35,088 bases of DNA from CANLBN01 sp050633825 (GCA_050633825.1 JBOEHG010000078.1:1-35088), one strand, 5' to 3'; shown: positions 24,840 through 34,457, numbered from the stretch's first letter. Notes: generated by a model not told the origin, from the sequence alone. Numbers and translations: made by a program.

Positions 24840-24852
24840 CGGAAATAGGCTA
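24824..24852. promoter_or_regulatory. inverted repeat overlapping the kinase promoter
   Basis: TAGCCTA (24824-24830) and TAGGCTA (24846-24852) are perfect complements, extended inward by four more pairs after a one-base bulge. The element covers the -35 box and part of the spacer of the kinase promoter in the kinase/pgm divergent region, as expected of an operator. Its binding protein is unknown. Confidence 0.45.
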
Positions 24853-24974
24853 AATTATAACCAAGGGAATAGGAGTTTTATAAATATCCTGTACTCGATA
24901 ATAGCAGTGCAATAAACTTTGCCTAGTCTTCCCGTTAACATTTTTACATTATTCTTTAAAAAGAGGTTTACTTT

Positions 24975-26618
24975 ATGGGCTTGCATGAAAGAGCAGGACA
25001 GCCAACAACTGATTCGGACTTGGTTAATGTACCCCGATTGATCAGTAATTATTATGTGCAAACACCCCCAATGGATAAACTCGTCAGTTTTGGCACCTCA
25101 GGCCATAGGGGCTCATCCCTTAACGGTTCTTTTACAGAAACCCATATTGAAGCCATTTGCCAAGCCTTGGTTGAATACCGCCAAGAACACAATATTAATG
25201 GACCAGTTTATCTTGGCATCGATACCCATGCACTTTCTGAATGCGCCTTTATAACCAGTCTGGAAGTACTTGCCGCTAATGGTGTACTTGTCAAAATACA
25301 AGAAAACCGCGGCTACACGCCAACACCAGTGATTTCTCACGCGATATTGACCCACAACAAGAATCGTAGCGCCGAGCTAGCTGACGGTATTGTTATTACC
25401 CCTTCTCATAATCCACCCCAAGATGGCGGCTTTAAATATAACCCACCCAATGGCGGGCCTGCGGATACTGATATTACTTCCCGTATCCAAGATAGGGCCA
25501 ATGAGATTATTCGCTCAGGCAACAAAGACGTCAAAAAAATACCTTTTACGGAAGCATGGAAATCTGAGCTTATCAATGAGTATGACTTTATAAAGCCCTA
25601 TGTAGATGACCTTATCAATGTTATTGATATGCACGCGATCGCCAACTCAGGCCTTACTATTGGTGTTGACCCTCTAGGAGGTTCTGGCATCGCTTATTGG
25701 GATGTTATCGCCAAAACTTACGGTATCAACATTAAACTGGTCAATTCAAAAATAGACCCTACCTTTTCATTTATGACACTGGATAAAGACGGGAAGATCC
25801 GTATGGATTGCTCCAGCCCTTATGCAATGGCAGGCTTAATTAAATTAAAAGATGGCTTTGATATTGCCATAGGCAATGACCCCGATTACGATCGTCACGG
25901 TATCGTGACCAAATCATCGGGCTTGATGAACCCTAATCACTATTTATCGGTTGCAATCAACTATCTCTATACCCACAGGCCAGAATGGTCTGACTCTCTG
26001 ATCATAGGAAAAACCTTAGTGTCATCTAGCATGATTGATCGTATTGCTGCTTCGTTAAATAAAACCTTAGCCGAAGTTCCTGTTGGTTTTAAGTGGTTTG
26101 TCGATGGTTTATATTCTGGTGAATTTGGTTTTGGTGGTGAAGAAAGCGCGGGCGCATCTTTTTTGCGTCGTGATGGAAGTGTCTGGTCAACGGATAAAGA
26201 CGGTATTATTCTTGGTTTACTGGCTGCGGAAATTACTGCCGTGACCGGTAAAGATCCCGGCGAACATTACACAAAACTAACTCAACAATTCAGTTCACCT
26301 TTGTATCAACGTATTGACGCGCCCGCCACAGCAGAACAAAAAGCGCTTTTAAAAAACCTAAGTGCTGATGACGTAACAGCAAGCATGCTTGCTGGTGAAA
26401 ACATCACAGACAAACTCACCCACGCACCTGGAAATAACGCTGCCATTGGCGGGTTAAAAGTGACAACAGAAAATGGCTGGTTTGCTGCCAGACCATCCGG
26501 AACAGAGGATATTTATAAAATATATGCAGAAAGTTTTAAAGGCCAAGAACACTTAGGAAAAATTATTCAAGAAGCGCAAAAAATTGTAGGAGATGTATTT
26601 ACCTCAGCTGGCATTTAA
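24975..26618 (+). CDS. pgm: Phosphoglucomutase (alpha-D-glucose phosphate-specific)
   Basis: A 547-residue enzyme interconverting glucose-6-P and glucose-1-P, one residue longer than E. coli Pgm. It shows FGTSGHRGSS (39-48), the phosphoserine loop TPSHNPP (142-148, S144), the metal loop DPDYDR (302-307), GGEESAG (387-393) and the phosphate loop ARPSGTEDIYKIYAES near the C-terminus. The Shine-Dalgarno AGAGG lies 8 bases before the ATG. It is a single gene divergent from the kinase. Its product feeds GalU and RmlA in the polysaccharide locus as well as glycogen-type metabolism. Confidence 0.97.
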   Translation: MGLHERAGQPTTDSDLVNVPRLISNYYVQTPPMDKLVSFGTSGHRGSSLNGSFTETHIEAICQALVEYRQEHNINGPVYLGIDTHALSECAFITSLEVLAANGVLVKIQENRGYTPTPVISHAILTHNKNRSAELADGIVITPSHNPPQDGGFKYNPPNGGPADTDITSRIQDRANEIIRSGNKDVKKIPFTEAWKSELINEYDFIKPYVDDLINVIDMHAIANSGLTIGVDPLGGSGIAYWDVIAKTYGINIKLVNSKIDPTFSFMTLDKDGKIRMDCSSPYAMAGLIKLKDGFDIAIGNDPDYDRHGIVTKSSGLMNPNHYLSVAINYLYTHRPEWSDSLIIGKTLVSSSMIDRIAASLNKTLAEVPVGFKWFVDGLYSGEFGFGGEESAGASFLRRDGSVWSTDKDGIILGLLAAEITAVTGKDPGEHYTKLTQQFSSPLYQRIDAPATAEQKALLKNLSADDVTASMLAGENITDKLTHAPGNNAAIGGLKVTTENGWFAARPSGTEDIYKIYAESFKGQEHLGKIIQEAQKIVGDVFTSAGI

Positions 26619-26646
26619 ATAATTAAACCGTATTAAAAAAAACAGG

Positions 26647-27492
26647 CTATTTTGATGCCTTAAGCAAAACCCAATCCAAGCAACGATGGGGCAGCAATCG
26701 TTTTAATATACTAAATAAATGTGCTGGAAAAGTAACAGGGTAACGCACTTTTGGTTTAGTGCTACTTAAGGCATGCTCTACTTTTTTTAGCACCGCTTCG
26801 GGAGGCAAGGTAAAAGGATCAACATTGCCCTCTTTACTCAAGCGCGCCATAACCTGTTGATAATAATCTTTATGTACACTGTTATCGATAATTTCTTTCT
26901 CGTTATACAGATTTTGCTCAAAAGCGATTTTTGCGTTTTTTCTAAAGTTACTGCTAATAGGGCCCGGTTCAATTAATGAAATAAAAATATTGGTATTGTT
27001 TAACTCCAAACGCAAAGTGTCAAACAGACCCTCCAAGGCAAATTTAGATGCGTTGTAAGCACCTCTCATAGGAAAAGCAATAATACCCAAAACTGAACTA
27101 TTAATAATAATGCGCCCATAACCCTGTTGACGCATCACCGGCAAGAGTAAGTTATTAAGTTGGTGCCAACCAAAAACATTGGTGGAAAATTGTTTTTCCA
27201 AAGCCGTTCGCGAGAGATCCTCAACCGCGCCGGGTTGGCCATAAGCACCATTATGAAAAACAGCAAAAAGTTGCTTACCTGTTTTTTCCATCAAGGCATA
27301 ATAAGCACACTCAACACTGTTACTGTCGGCATAGTCTAATTGAATTGCATCAAATCCATCGGCAATAAGCTGTTCAACATCACTGACTTTACGTGCAGTA
27401 GGATAAACAATATAACCTTGGTCACGTAAACCATGGGCAACCGTCTTACCGATACCACTTGAACAACCTGTCACTAATACTGTTTTTTGCAT
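26647..27492 (-). CDS. SDR-family oxidoreductase
   Basis: A 281-residue classical short-chain dehydrogenase. The cofactor motif TGCSSGIG (8-15), the catalytic serine region NSSVLG (131-136) and Y146-x3-K150 (YNASK) are present. The structural NNAG motif is changed to HNGAYG (80-85), as in some retinol/17-beta-steroid-dehydrogenase-like bacterial SDRs; LIEPGPISSNF (193-203) follows the usual pattern. The C-terminal extension (about 240-281) is amphipathic and basic. Substrate is unknown. It lies convergent to pgm, 28 bases apart, and downstream of ssb but behind the ssb terminator, so it is probably its own unit. Confidence 0.88.
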   Translation of the reverse strand: MQKTVLVTGCSSGIGKTVAHGLRDQGYIVYPTARKVSDVEQLIADGFDAIQLDYADSNSVECAYYALMEKTGKQLFAVFHNGAYGQPGAVEDLSRTALEKQFSTNVFGWHQLNNLLLPVMRQQGYGRIIINSSVLGIIAFPMRGAYNASKFALEGLFDTLRLELNNTNIFISLIEPGPISSNFRKNAKIAFEQNLYNEKEIIDNSVHKDYYQQVMARLSKEGNVDPFTLPPEAVLKKVEHALSSTKPKVRYPVTFPAHLFSILKRLLPHRCLDWVLLKASK

Positions 27493-27551
27493 GCTTTCTA
27501 TTCGTATCTATATCGTGTATTTGTATTACGTAATTATATTATATGTATCTC

Positions 27552-27585
27552 TCAAAAAATAAGGCCTCATAAATGAGGCCTTATT
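27552..27585 (-). terminator. intrinsic terminator of ssb
   Basis: AATAAGGCCTCA (27558-27569) pairs with TGAGGCCTTATT (27574-27585) around a 4-base loop, and the minus strand continues as TTTTTTGAG. It lies 33 bases past the ssb stop. Confidence 0.92.
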
Positions 27586-27618
27586 GAATAACATTATATG
27601 ATCACGCCAAACCCGTCC

Positions 27619-28143
27619 TTAAAACGGAATATCATCATCAAAACTATCCATTCCTTGCGGGGCTGCTGGTGCTGGCGCTGATTGCGGTGCCGAAGCAGGC
27701 GCAGCGGCAGGAGAAGGTTGTGACTGAGGTGCATAAGACTGGCTCGCAGCGGGTTGCTGTGCACCGCCTGCATTAGGTGCATAACCTTGATCGCCACCCA
27801 TGCCAGCACGGCCACCTAGCATTTGCATTTCATTAGCAACAATTTCTGTTGTATAACGATCCTGACCACTTTGATCTTGCCACTTACGGGTTTGCAGTTT
27901 ACCTTCAATATACACTTGGGAACCCTTCTTTAGGTATTCACCAGCAATTTCAGCAAGACGGTTAAAAAACACAATGCGGTGCCACTCTGTACGCTCTTGA
28001 GGCTGACCCGTTTGCTTATCCTTCCAGCTTTCAGCGGTTGCTAAACTGATATTGGTAACGGCGCCACCAGATGGCAAGTAACGTATTTCCGGATCTTGGC
28101 CCAGATTTCCCACTAGGATAACTTTATTAATTCCACGAGCCAT
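27619..28143 (-). CDS. ssb: Single-stranded DNA-binding protein
   Basis: A 174-residue SSB. The OB fold (1 to about 110) begins ARGINKVILVGNLGQDPEIRY and contains TEWHRIVFFNRLAEIAGEYL; it is followed by a Gln/Pro/Ala-rich disordered linker (about 115-163) and the acidic tip DDDIPF (169-174) that recruits repair and replication partners. The Shine-Dalgarno GGGGAG lies 8 bases before the ATG. It follows the MFS gene, the uvrA-MFS-ssb arrangement common in Pseudomonas relatives. No clear promoter or LexA box was found in the 180 bases upstream. Confidence 0.97.
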   Translation of the reverse strand: MARGINKVILVGNLGQDPEIRYLPSGGAVTNISLATAESWKDKQTGQPQERTEWHRIVFFNRLAEIAGEYLKKGSQVYIEGKLQTRKWQDQSGQDRYTTEIVANEMQMLGGRAGMGGDQGYAPNAGGAQQPAASQSYAPQSQPSPAAAPASAPQSAPAPAAPQGMDSFDDDIPF

Positions 28144-28323
28144 TTGGCTTCTCCCCTATCTTTATTCGATTTACTTAATGATTTTAACGTCTTGCAGTCA
28201 TGAAACCTTTTCTCAGCCAAGGCGGAAATGCACGGAGGGAGGGAATTTATATGATATAAATGACCGAATGAGCACATGTTCTACGCAGTATGAGAGGACG
28301 CTTCGCCCCTGCAATATTTTTGC

Positions 28324-29535
28324 TTATGCTACCACATTTTCAGCAGCTACATGGATCCGTTTGGGCACAACCATCGTCCAAGCTAATAACCACCAAAGCA
28401 TTAGCGCCCCCGAGCAAACCATAAGTAATGTCGGCACCCCAAAGCTCGTTATTAGCCAGCCACCGGCAATCCCTCCCGTTGCCGCACCCAAGAACTGACA
28501 GGTTGAAAATAAACCTGAACCCGCCCCCCGCTGAGCACTCGACACTGTTTTACTCATCAATGATGGCAATGTAGCCTCTAAATAATTAAAACCTATAAAA
28601 AACAATAACATAGCAATCAATATAAACATCACATCAGATGCAAAAAACGATAAGCCTACAAGCGCTAGTGCAGCTAATAAAATCAATGACAGAAAAACAC
28701 CTTTAACCTTGTGCTTACGTTCACCAATAATAATTAACGGCACCATGAGACAAAATGAGCTACCCATAACACCCAAATAAACCCATGAATGATGCAATTG
28801 AGGTATATCAACTGATTCTAGTAATACCGGTACCACTAAAAACAAGCCCATAAGTACCGCGTGTAAGATAAAGATACCGAAATTGAGTCGCCAAAGGTCT
28901 GCATTCAATAACACAGACTCAATACTTTCAGAGGGTAATACAGGAGTCAGTTTTTCACGTGGCAAAGCCGGCACCCCCCAAATCAAAATAATAATACCAA
29001 TAACGGATAAGAGTAATGTTAGCCAAAAGATCCAGCGCACCCCCCCAAAACCACTCACTGCAGGACCTATAACTAAAGATAGGGCAAATGCGACACCAAT
29101 AGAAGCACCTATGGTTGCCATCGCCTTAGTTCTGTTCTCGTCACTGGTTAAGTCACCGACCATGGCCATCACCACACCAGCAATAGCACCTGCACCTTGC
29201 AGTGCCCGCCCAATAATCAATCCATAAACAGTTTCAGCAGAAGCCGCCACAATTGAACCCAGAGCGAAAATAATCAAGCCAATGGCAATCAATGGTTTGC
29301 GCCCATAGCGATCAGACAACATACCGAAAGGAATCTGTAAACACGCCTGTGTAAGTCCATAAACTCCTAACGCTACTCCCAACAAAAAGACGCTACTATC
29401 GGTATACTCTGAACCAGATAAGGCAAGTACTGGCAATACCATAAACAAACCGAGCATACGGACAATATAAAGAGCGGCAAGGGAAGCGACTGAGCGCGTT
29501 TCAGATAAAGATAAGGATGACATATTGGCTGACAT
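28324..29535 (-). CDS. MFS transporter (YajR-like drug exporter family)
   Basis: A 403-residue twelve-helix major facilitator. The loop 2-3 signature is clear (GMLSDRYGRKP, 71-81), with GRALQGAGAIAG (139-150) in helix 4 and FNYLEATLPSL in the second half. It resembles the MFS protein found beside uvrA and ssb in Pseudomonas and, more distantly, E. coli YajR, but lacks a C-terminal YAM domain. Substrate unknown. Two starts are possible (29535 and 29523); neither has a good Shine-Dalgarno. The predicted transcript start near 29545 leaves a very short leader for the first. Confidence 0.88.
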   Translation of the reverse strand: MSANMSSLSLSETRSVASLAALYIVRMLGLFMVLPVLALSGSEYTDSSVFLLGVALGVYGLTQACLQIPFGMLSDRYGRKPLIAIGLIIFALGSIVAASAETVYGLIIGRALQGAGAIAGVVMAMVGDLTSDENRTKAMATIGASIGVAFALSLVIGPAVSGFGGVRWIFWLTLLLSVIGIIILIWGVPALPREKLTPVLPSESIESVLLNADLWRLNFGIFILHAVLMGLFLVVPVLLESVDIPQLHHSWVYLGVMGSSFCLMVPLIIIGERKHKVKGVFLSLILLAALALVGLSFFASDVMFILIAMLLFFIGFNYLEATLPSLMSKTVSSAQRGAGSGLFSTCQFLGAATGGIAGGWLITSFGVPTLLMVCSGALMLWWLLAWTMVVPKRIHVAAENVVA

Positions 29536-29551
29536 TTAATGATAGCGGTGC

Positions 29552-29580
29552 ATTCTAGCAAGCCACTTCCTTACTGTTAA
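29552..29580 (-). promoter_or_regulatory. sigma-70 promoter of the MFS gene
   Basis: On the minus strand TTAACA (29575-29580), a 17-base spacer and TAGAAT (29552-29557), both five of six to consensus. The start would be near 29545, 10 bases before the first ATG. Confidence 0.65.
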
Positions 29581-29612
29581 GCGTGTTTGTGGAACCATTA
29601 GCATTTTATGAT

Positions 29613-29641
29613 CGTACATAGGTGTTCGAATCCCTTATAAT
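29613..29641 (+). promoter_or_regulatory. probable uvrA promoter
   Basis: CGTACA (29613-29618), a 17-base spacer and a perfect TATAAT (29636-29641). The -35 is weak. No CTGT-N8-ACAG LexA box is present in the uvrA/MFS divergent region. Confidence 0.5.
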
Positions 29642-29677
29642 TATTCGTTTTCCGACCAACAACACTGAGCCGTATTT

Positions 29678-32500
29678 GTGGATACTATTACCGTCCGGGG
29701 CGCCCGCACCCATAATTTAAAAAATATAGACCTCGACCTTCCTCGCGATAAATTTATAGTCATCACCGGCCTATCGGGTTCAGGCAAGTCATCACTTGCA
29801 TTCGATACCTTATATGCTGAGGGACAACGGCGCTATGTCGAATCATTGTCGACCTATGCCCGCCAGTTTCTTTCAATGATGGAAAAGCCGGATGTTGACC
29901 ATATTGAAGGCTTAAGTCCTGCCATTTCGATTGAACAAAAATCAACCTCTCACAACCCTCGCTCAACCGTTGGTACTATTACCGAGATATACGACTACTT
30001 ACGCTTATTGTATGCCCGAGTCGGTGAAGCACGCTGCCCTACTCACCATGTGCCCCTAGCCGCACAAACGATAAGTGAAATTGTTGATTCTATTTTGGCG
30101 CTCCCCGAAAATACAAAGCTCATGTTATTAGCACCGATTGTAAGAGACCGTAAAGGTGAGCATGTACATGTTTTTGAACAATTACGCAGAGAAGGCTTTG
30201 TTCGAGCTCGTATTGATGGCAGTGTTATCGACCTTGACGAAGTTCCAACCTTAGACAAAAAGAAAAAACACTCAATAGAAGCCGTTATTGATCGCTTTAA
30301 AGTGCGTGAAGATCTTAAATTACGCCTCGCAGAATCCATTGAAACCGGCGTGAACTTATCGAGTGGGCTGATTATTATTAGCTATATGGATGGCGAAAAA
30401 GAAGATCAAGTTTTTTCAACAAAACATGCATGCCCAGTATGTGATTATTCTCTAACAGAATTAGAGCCACGACTCTTTTCATTTAACAACCCTGCCGGCG
30501 CCTGCCCAAGCTGTGATGGTTTAGGCGTAAAACAATATTTTGATGAAGAAAAGATTATACAATTTCCAGAAGCCTCTTTATCGGAAGGTGCCATACGAGG
30601 TTGGGACCGCCGTAATATTTATTACTTTCATATGCTGCAATCACTGGGTAAACACTATGGGTTTGACACCGACACTCTATGGAAGAAATTAAAGAAAAAA
30701 GAACAAAAAGCTATTTTATATGGTTCAGGCGAGGATGAAATTAATTTCACCTATGTCAATGATCGTGGAGACACTTATAAACGAAAACATAAATTCGAAG
30801 GCGTTATACCAAACCTTGAACGTCGTTACCGCGATACCGAATCGCAAACGGTACGAGAAGATTTAGCCAAATTATTATCGACCCAACATTGCCCTAGCTG
30901 TAACGGCACCCGCTTACGAGAAGAGGCACGCAATGTTTTTATCGATGAAAAAATATTACCCGACATCTGTGCTCTACCGATTGGCAATGCCTATGATTAT
31001 TTTCAACAGTTAACATTTACTGGAGCAAAGGCTGAAGTTGCTGACAAAATTTTAAAAGAAATTGGCGACCGCTTTCGGTTTCTGGTGGATGTTGGCCTTA
31101 ACTACCTTACACTTAACCGTAGTGCGGAAACACTCTCAGGCGGCGAAGCTCAACGTATTCGGCTGGCCAGTCAAATTGGCGCTGGCTTAGTCGGTGTTAT
31201 GTATATATTAGATGAACCCTCAATCGGGCTCCATCAACGTGACAATGATCGCTTATTAAAAACATTAATTCACCTACGTGATCTAGGCAATACCGTTATC
31301 GTTGTTGAACATGACGAAGATGCTATTAGAATGGCAGACCACGTCATTGATATTGGCCCGGGCGCTGGTGTCCACGGCGGCGAAGTCGTTGCACAGGGAA
31401 AACTAAGTGCCATTAAGAAAAACAAAAACTCGCTAACCGGACAATACTTATCGGGGAAAAAATCCATTGCAATACCTGAGAAACGTCACAAACCCGATAC
31501 TAAAAAACAATTAACACTAAGCGGCGCATCTGGCAACAATTTACAAAATGTTACCTTAGACATTCCCTTAGGATTAATGACCTGTGTTACTGGGGTTTCT
31601 GGTTCAGGAAAATCAACACTCATTAATGGAACTCTTTATCCCATCGTTGCGACAGAATTAAATGGCGCAACCACACTTAAACCTGCACCTTATAAAAAAA
31701 TATCAGGATTGCAACATATTGATAAATGTGTCGATATCGATCAGAGTCCTATTGGTCGAACGCCACGCTCTAACCCTGCAACCTACACCGGGATTTTCAC
31801 ACCAATCCGTGAACTATTTTCAGGGACTCAAGAAGCTCGCTCACGCGGTTATAAACCCGGACGATTTAGTTTTAATGTAAAAGGTGGTCGCTGTGAAGCT
31901 TGCCAAGGGGATGGTGTCGTCAAAGTTGAAATGCATTTTCTCCCCGATGTTTATGTTGCCTGTGATGTTTGTCATGGGAAGCGCTATAATCGCGAAACAC
32001 TGGAAATCGTTTATAAAGGTAAAAATATTCATCAAGTATTGGATATGACCGTTGAAGATGCGCGAGAGTTTTTTGATCCTATTCCAGCAGTGGCACGCAA
32101 ATTACAAACACTCATGGATGTGGGCTTATCGTATATTCGACTAGGGCAAGCAGCAACAACCTTATCTGGTGGAGAGGCTCAACGCGTAAAGCTTTCTCGT
32201 GAGCTTTCAAAACGTGACACAGGGCAAACACTCTACATACTCGATGAGCCCACTACAGGGCTACATTTTCATGACATTCAACAATTATTGATTGTACTCC
32301 ACCGGCTTAGAGACCACGGTAACACTATTGTCGTTATTGAGCATAATTTGGATGTTATCAAAACCGCAGACTGGATTATTGACTTGGGCCCTGAAGGCGG
32401 CAGCGGTGGCGGAGAAATCATCGCTGAAGGCACACCGGAAGCGATATGCAAAGTCAAAAAGTCACACACGGGCAGTTTTCTCAAGCAATTACTCAAATAA
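29678..32500 (+). CDS. uvrA: Excinuclease ABC subunit A
   Basis: A 940-residue DNA damage sensor of nucleotide excision repair, the same length as E. coli UvrA. It has two ABC ATPase modules: Walker A at 31-39 and 639-647, signatures LSGGEAQ at 486-492 and 829-835, and LDEPS/LDEPTTG Walker B segments. Zinc modules are C252-x2-C255-x20-C276-x2-C279 and C739-x2-C742-x19-C762-x2-C765. The start is GTG (29678): the next residues DTITVRGARTHNL match the family N-terminus and no closer ATG exists. It is divergent from the MFS gene. Confidence 0.98.
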   Translation: MDTITVRGARTHNLKNIDLDLPRDKFIVITGLSGSGKSSLAFDTLYAEGQRRYVESLSTYARQFLSMMEKPDVDHIEGLSPAISIEQKSTSHNPRSTVGTITEIYDYLRLLYARVGEARCPTHHVPLAAQTISEIVDSILALPENTKLMLLAPIVRDRKGEHVHVFEQLRREGFVRARIDGSVIDLDEVPTLDKKKKHSIEAVIDRFKVREDLKLRLAESIETGVNLSSGLIIISYMDGEKEDQVFSTKHACPVCDYSLTELEPRLFSFNNPAGACPSCDGLGVKQYFDEEKIIQFPEASLSEGAIRGWDRRNIYYFHMLQSLGKHYGFDTDTLWKKLKKKEQKAILYGSGEDEINFTYVNDRGDTYKRKHKFEGVIPNLERRYRDTESQTVREDLAKLLSTQHCPSCNGTRLREEARNVFIDEKILPDICALPIGNAYDYFQQLTFTGAKAEVADKILKEIGDRFRFLVDVGLNYLTLNRSAETLSGGEAQRIRLASQIGAGLVGVMYILDEPSIGLHQRDNDRLLKTLIHLRDLGNTVIVVEHDEDAIRMADHVIDIGPGAGVHGGEVVAQGKLSAIKKNKNSLTGQYLSGKKSIAIPEKRHKPDTKKQLTLSGASGNNLQNVTLDIPLGLMTCVTGVSGSGKSTLINGTLYPIVATELNGATTLKPAPYKKISGLQHIDKCVDIDQSPIGRTPRSNPATYTGIFTPIRELFSGTQEARSRGYKPGRFSFNVKGGRCEACQGDGVVKVEMHFLPDVYVACDVCHGKRYNRETLEIVYKGKNIHQVLDMTVEDAREFFDPIPAVARKLQTLMDVGLSYIRLGQAATTLSGGEAQRVKLSRELSKRDTGQTLYILDEPTTGLHFHDIQQLLIVLHRLRDHGNTIVVIEHNLDVIKTADWIIDLGPEGGSGGGEIIAEGTPEAICKVKKSHTGSFLKQLLK

Positions 32501-32547
32501 AACCGGTTATAAAAAGACTGTTTTCTATTCTTTCAAAGATGACACTT

Positions 32548-32576
32548 ATCCAGCAATTTCCCTGAAATTGCTGGAT
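32548..32576 (+). repeat. 13-bp inverted repeat after uvrA
   Basis: ATCCAGCAATTTC and GAAATTGCTGGAT form a perfect 13-bp stem with a 3-base loop, 47 bases past the uvrA stop. No T tract follows on either strand, so it is at best an atypical terminator. Its inner CAATTTC/GAAATTG is shared with the hairpin after fabB. Confidence 0.6.
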
Positions 32577-32684
32577 CATTAACTATACTTAATCAATGTA
32601 TTGTTAATAGATATCGAGCCAGAGAGCCCTATTTGCCCTTGCAAGCTATTGATATCCCTCATTTAAAGCTGCCTTTGATGTAAT

Positions 32685-34448
32685 ATGACGGCCTATATTA
32701 GACCCACACACATGATCACGGATCGAGTTCAACACGATCATATTGCCATTCTTCACGTCGAGGACAGTGAGGCAGATATTCAATTAATCAATGAGCAACT
32801 TCAACGTAACTCCCGATTAAAATGTAATGTCGACAACAGTCGATCATTGTCTGAAGCAAAAGAAAAGCTGTTAACGCAACAGTACGACATTGTCTTCCTC
32901 GATTTATCCCTGCCGGATAGCATGGGAATCAATACGCTAGAAGACTTAAGGCAGGCAGATAATGACACCCCTATTATTGTCCTAAGTGGTTGTCATGACG
33001 ATACTATTGCCGATGAAATTATTCATTACGGCGGACAAGATTTTATTAATAAGGATGATTTTAGCCTAAAGATTATTGACCGTACTATTCGCTATGCTAT
33101 TGAAAGAAAAAAAACAGAACATGAATTAGAATTACTCGCACACTACGACTCGCTAACAAAACTATACAACCGTGCTATTTTTATGGACCGCCTGAAGCAC
33201 GCATTATTGACATCAAAACGTTTTCCCGAAGAAACATCCATCGTTACTATATTATTGGATTTAGATAACTTTAAAAATATTAACGACACTATGGGGCATG
33301 GCGTCGGTGATGCTCTGCTTATTCAAGTCGCCAATCGCTTAAAAAATTGTGTTAGGGAATCAGACACCGTCGCACGTTTAGGTGGTGATGAGTTTACAAT
33401 TTTATTTGAAAACATAGAACAACTTAATATCATTACCCCTATTGCAAAAAAAATTCTCTCAAGTCTTTCTGAACCCTTTTTAATTGATGGGAAACCAGTC
33501 TTTGCTTCCGCGAGCATTGGCGTATCCAGTTCTAATGATGCTAAAAATATCAATGCGGACAACATTTTAAAAAATGCTGATATCGCAATGTACAACGCCA
33601 AGAGTAAAGGCGGCAATCAAATAGGCTATTTCACCAGAGAATTACAAGTCACTGCTCAGATTCGAAATAACCTTGAAAAGAATCTGCGCACAGCAATAGA
33701 AGAAGACCAACTCCAACTAGCATTTCAACCACAAATTGATATACAAACGGGCCAAATCTACGGTGCAGAATCATTAGTCCGTTGGCAACATCCACAATAT
33801 GGCCTTATTCCACCGGATGGCTTTATCCCTGCCCTTGAAGAAACAGGCCTAATTATTCCGGCAACAGAGTGGATTATCAAAAAAGCATTATCATCATGGG
33901 AACGATGGCTTGAGGATGGCACTGTTAACCAAAGCATGCAGATTTCCATTAATATTCCTCCACAATTTATTAGCCAACATAATGCCTACAATTCTTTCGA
34001 AGAAATATGCAAAGACTTTACTATCAAAAGAGATAAGATTGAATTCGAGTTGGTTGAAAATGCCTTTCTCGACTTTACACCTAAAAACTTAGAAACACTT
34101 AAAAATCTAAAAGACAGCGGCTTCCGTTTAGCCATTGATGACTTTGGCACGGGTTATTCATCGTTAGGCTATTTAAAAGAATTTCCAATCGACTGCATAA
34201 AGCTCGATAGAACATTCGTCAAAGACATCATTGACTCTCCCAAAGACGAAGCTATCGCAGAAGCAATGATAAATTTATGTGAAAAATTGGATATTAATTT
34301 AATTGCGGAAGGTGTTGATAGCCAAGAAAAATTAGAAAAGCTGCAGGAGTTAAATTGTAAAGTTATTCAAGGCTATTATTTCAGCAAACCGTTACCTGCT
34401 GACAAATTCTCTTTATATACTGAAGAATACAGTAGAAATTTTCACTAA
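32685..34448 (+). CDS. Response regulator with GGDEF and EAL domains (c-di-GMP turnover)
   Basis: A 587-residue soluble protein. The receiver domain (20-140) has E26/D27, phosphoacceptor D73 in FLDLSLPD and K123. The diguanylate cyclase domain (about 150-315) has an intact GGDEF (233-237) and the inhibitory RxxD (224-227) five residues before it. The phosphodiesterase domain (about 330-575) has ESL at 362-364 in place of EAL, but retains the metal/catalytic residues E362, N423, E458, D485/D486 in DDFGTGYSS, K506, E542 and Q562. Both activities are therefore plausible. No partner kinase is adjacent. It sits between uvrA and rplQ; in Pseudomonas this interval carries katA/bfr instead. The ATG lacks a clear Shine-Dalgarno; a second ATG lies nine codons in. 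Confidence 0.93.
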   Translation: MTAYIRPTHMITDRVQHDHIAILHVEDSEADIQLINEQLQRNSRLKCNVDNSRSLSEAKEKLLTQQYDIVFLDLSLPDSMGINTLEDLRQADNDTPIIVLSGCHDDTIADEIIHYGGQDFINKDDFSLKIIDRTIRYAIERKKTEHELELLAHYDSLTKLYNRAIFMDRLKHALLTSKRFPEETSIVTILLDLDNFKNINDTMGHGVGDALLIQVANRLKNCVRESDTVARLGGDEFTILFENIEQLNIITPIAKKILSSLSEPFLIDGKPVFASASIGVSSSNDAKNINADNILKNADIAMYNAKSKGGNQIGYFTRELQVTAQIRNNLEKNLRTAIEEDQLQLAFQPQIDIQTGQIYGAESLVRWQHPQYGLIPPDGFIPALEETGLIIPATEWIIKKALSSWERWLEDGTVNQSMQISINIPPQFISQHNAYNSFEEICKDFTIKRDKIEFELVENAFLDFTPKNLETLKNLKDSGFRLAIDDFGTGYSSLGYLKEFPIDCIKLDRTFVKDIIDSPKDEAIAEAMINLCEKLDINLIAEGVDSQEKLEKLQELNCKVIQGYYFSKPLPADKFSLYTEEYSRNFH

Positions 34449-34457
34449 TGCAGAAAC

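Noticed and set aside
26619..26646. Terminator between convergent pgm and the SDR gene
   Set aside because: A run of eight T residues follows the SDR stop on the minus strand, but the only stem (AGGC/GCCT) is four pairs with a long loop, too weak to call.
29536..29677. LexA (SOS) box in the uvrA/MFS divergent region
   Set aside because: CTGT occurs once (near 29574) but is not followed by ACAG eight bases later, so the consensus dyad is absent.
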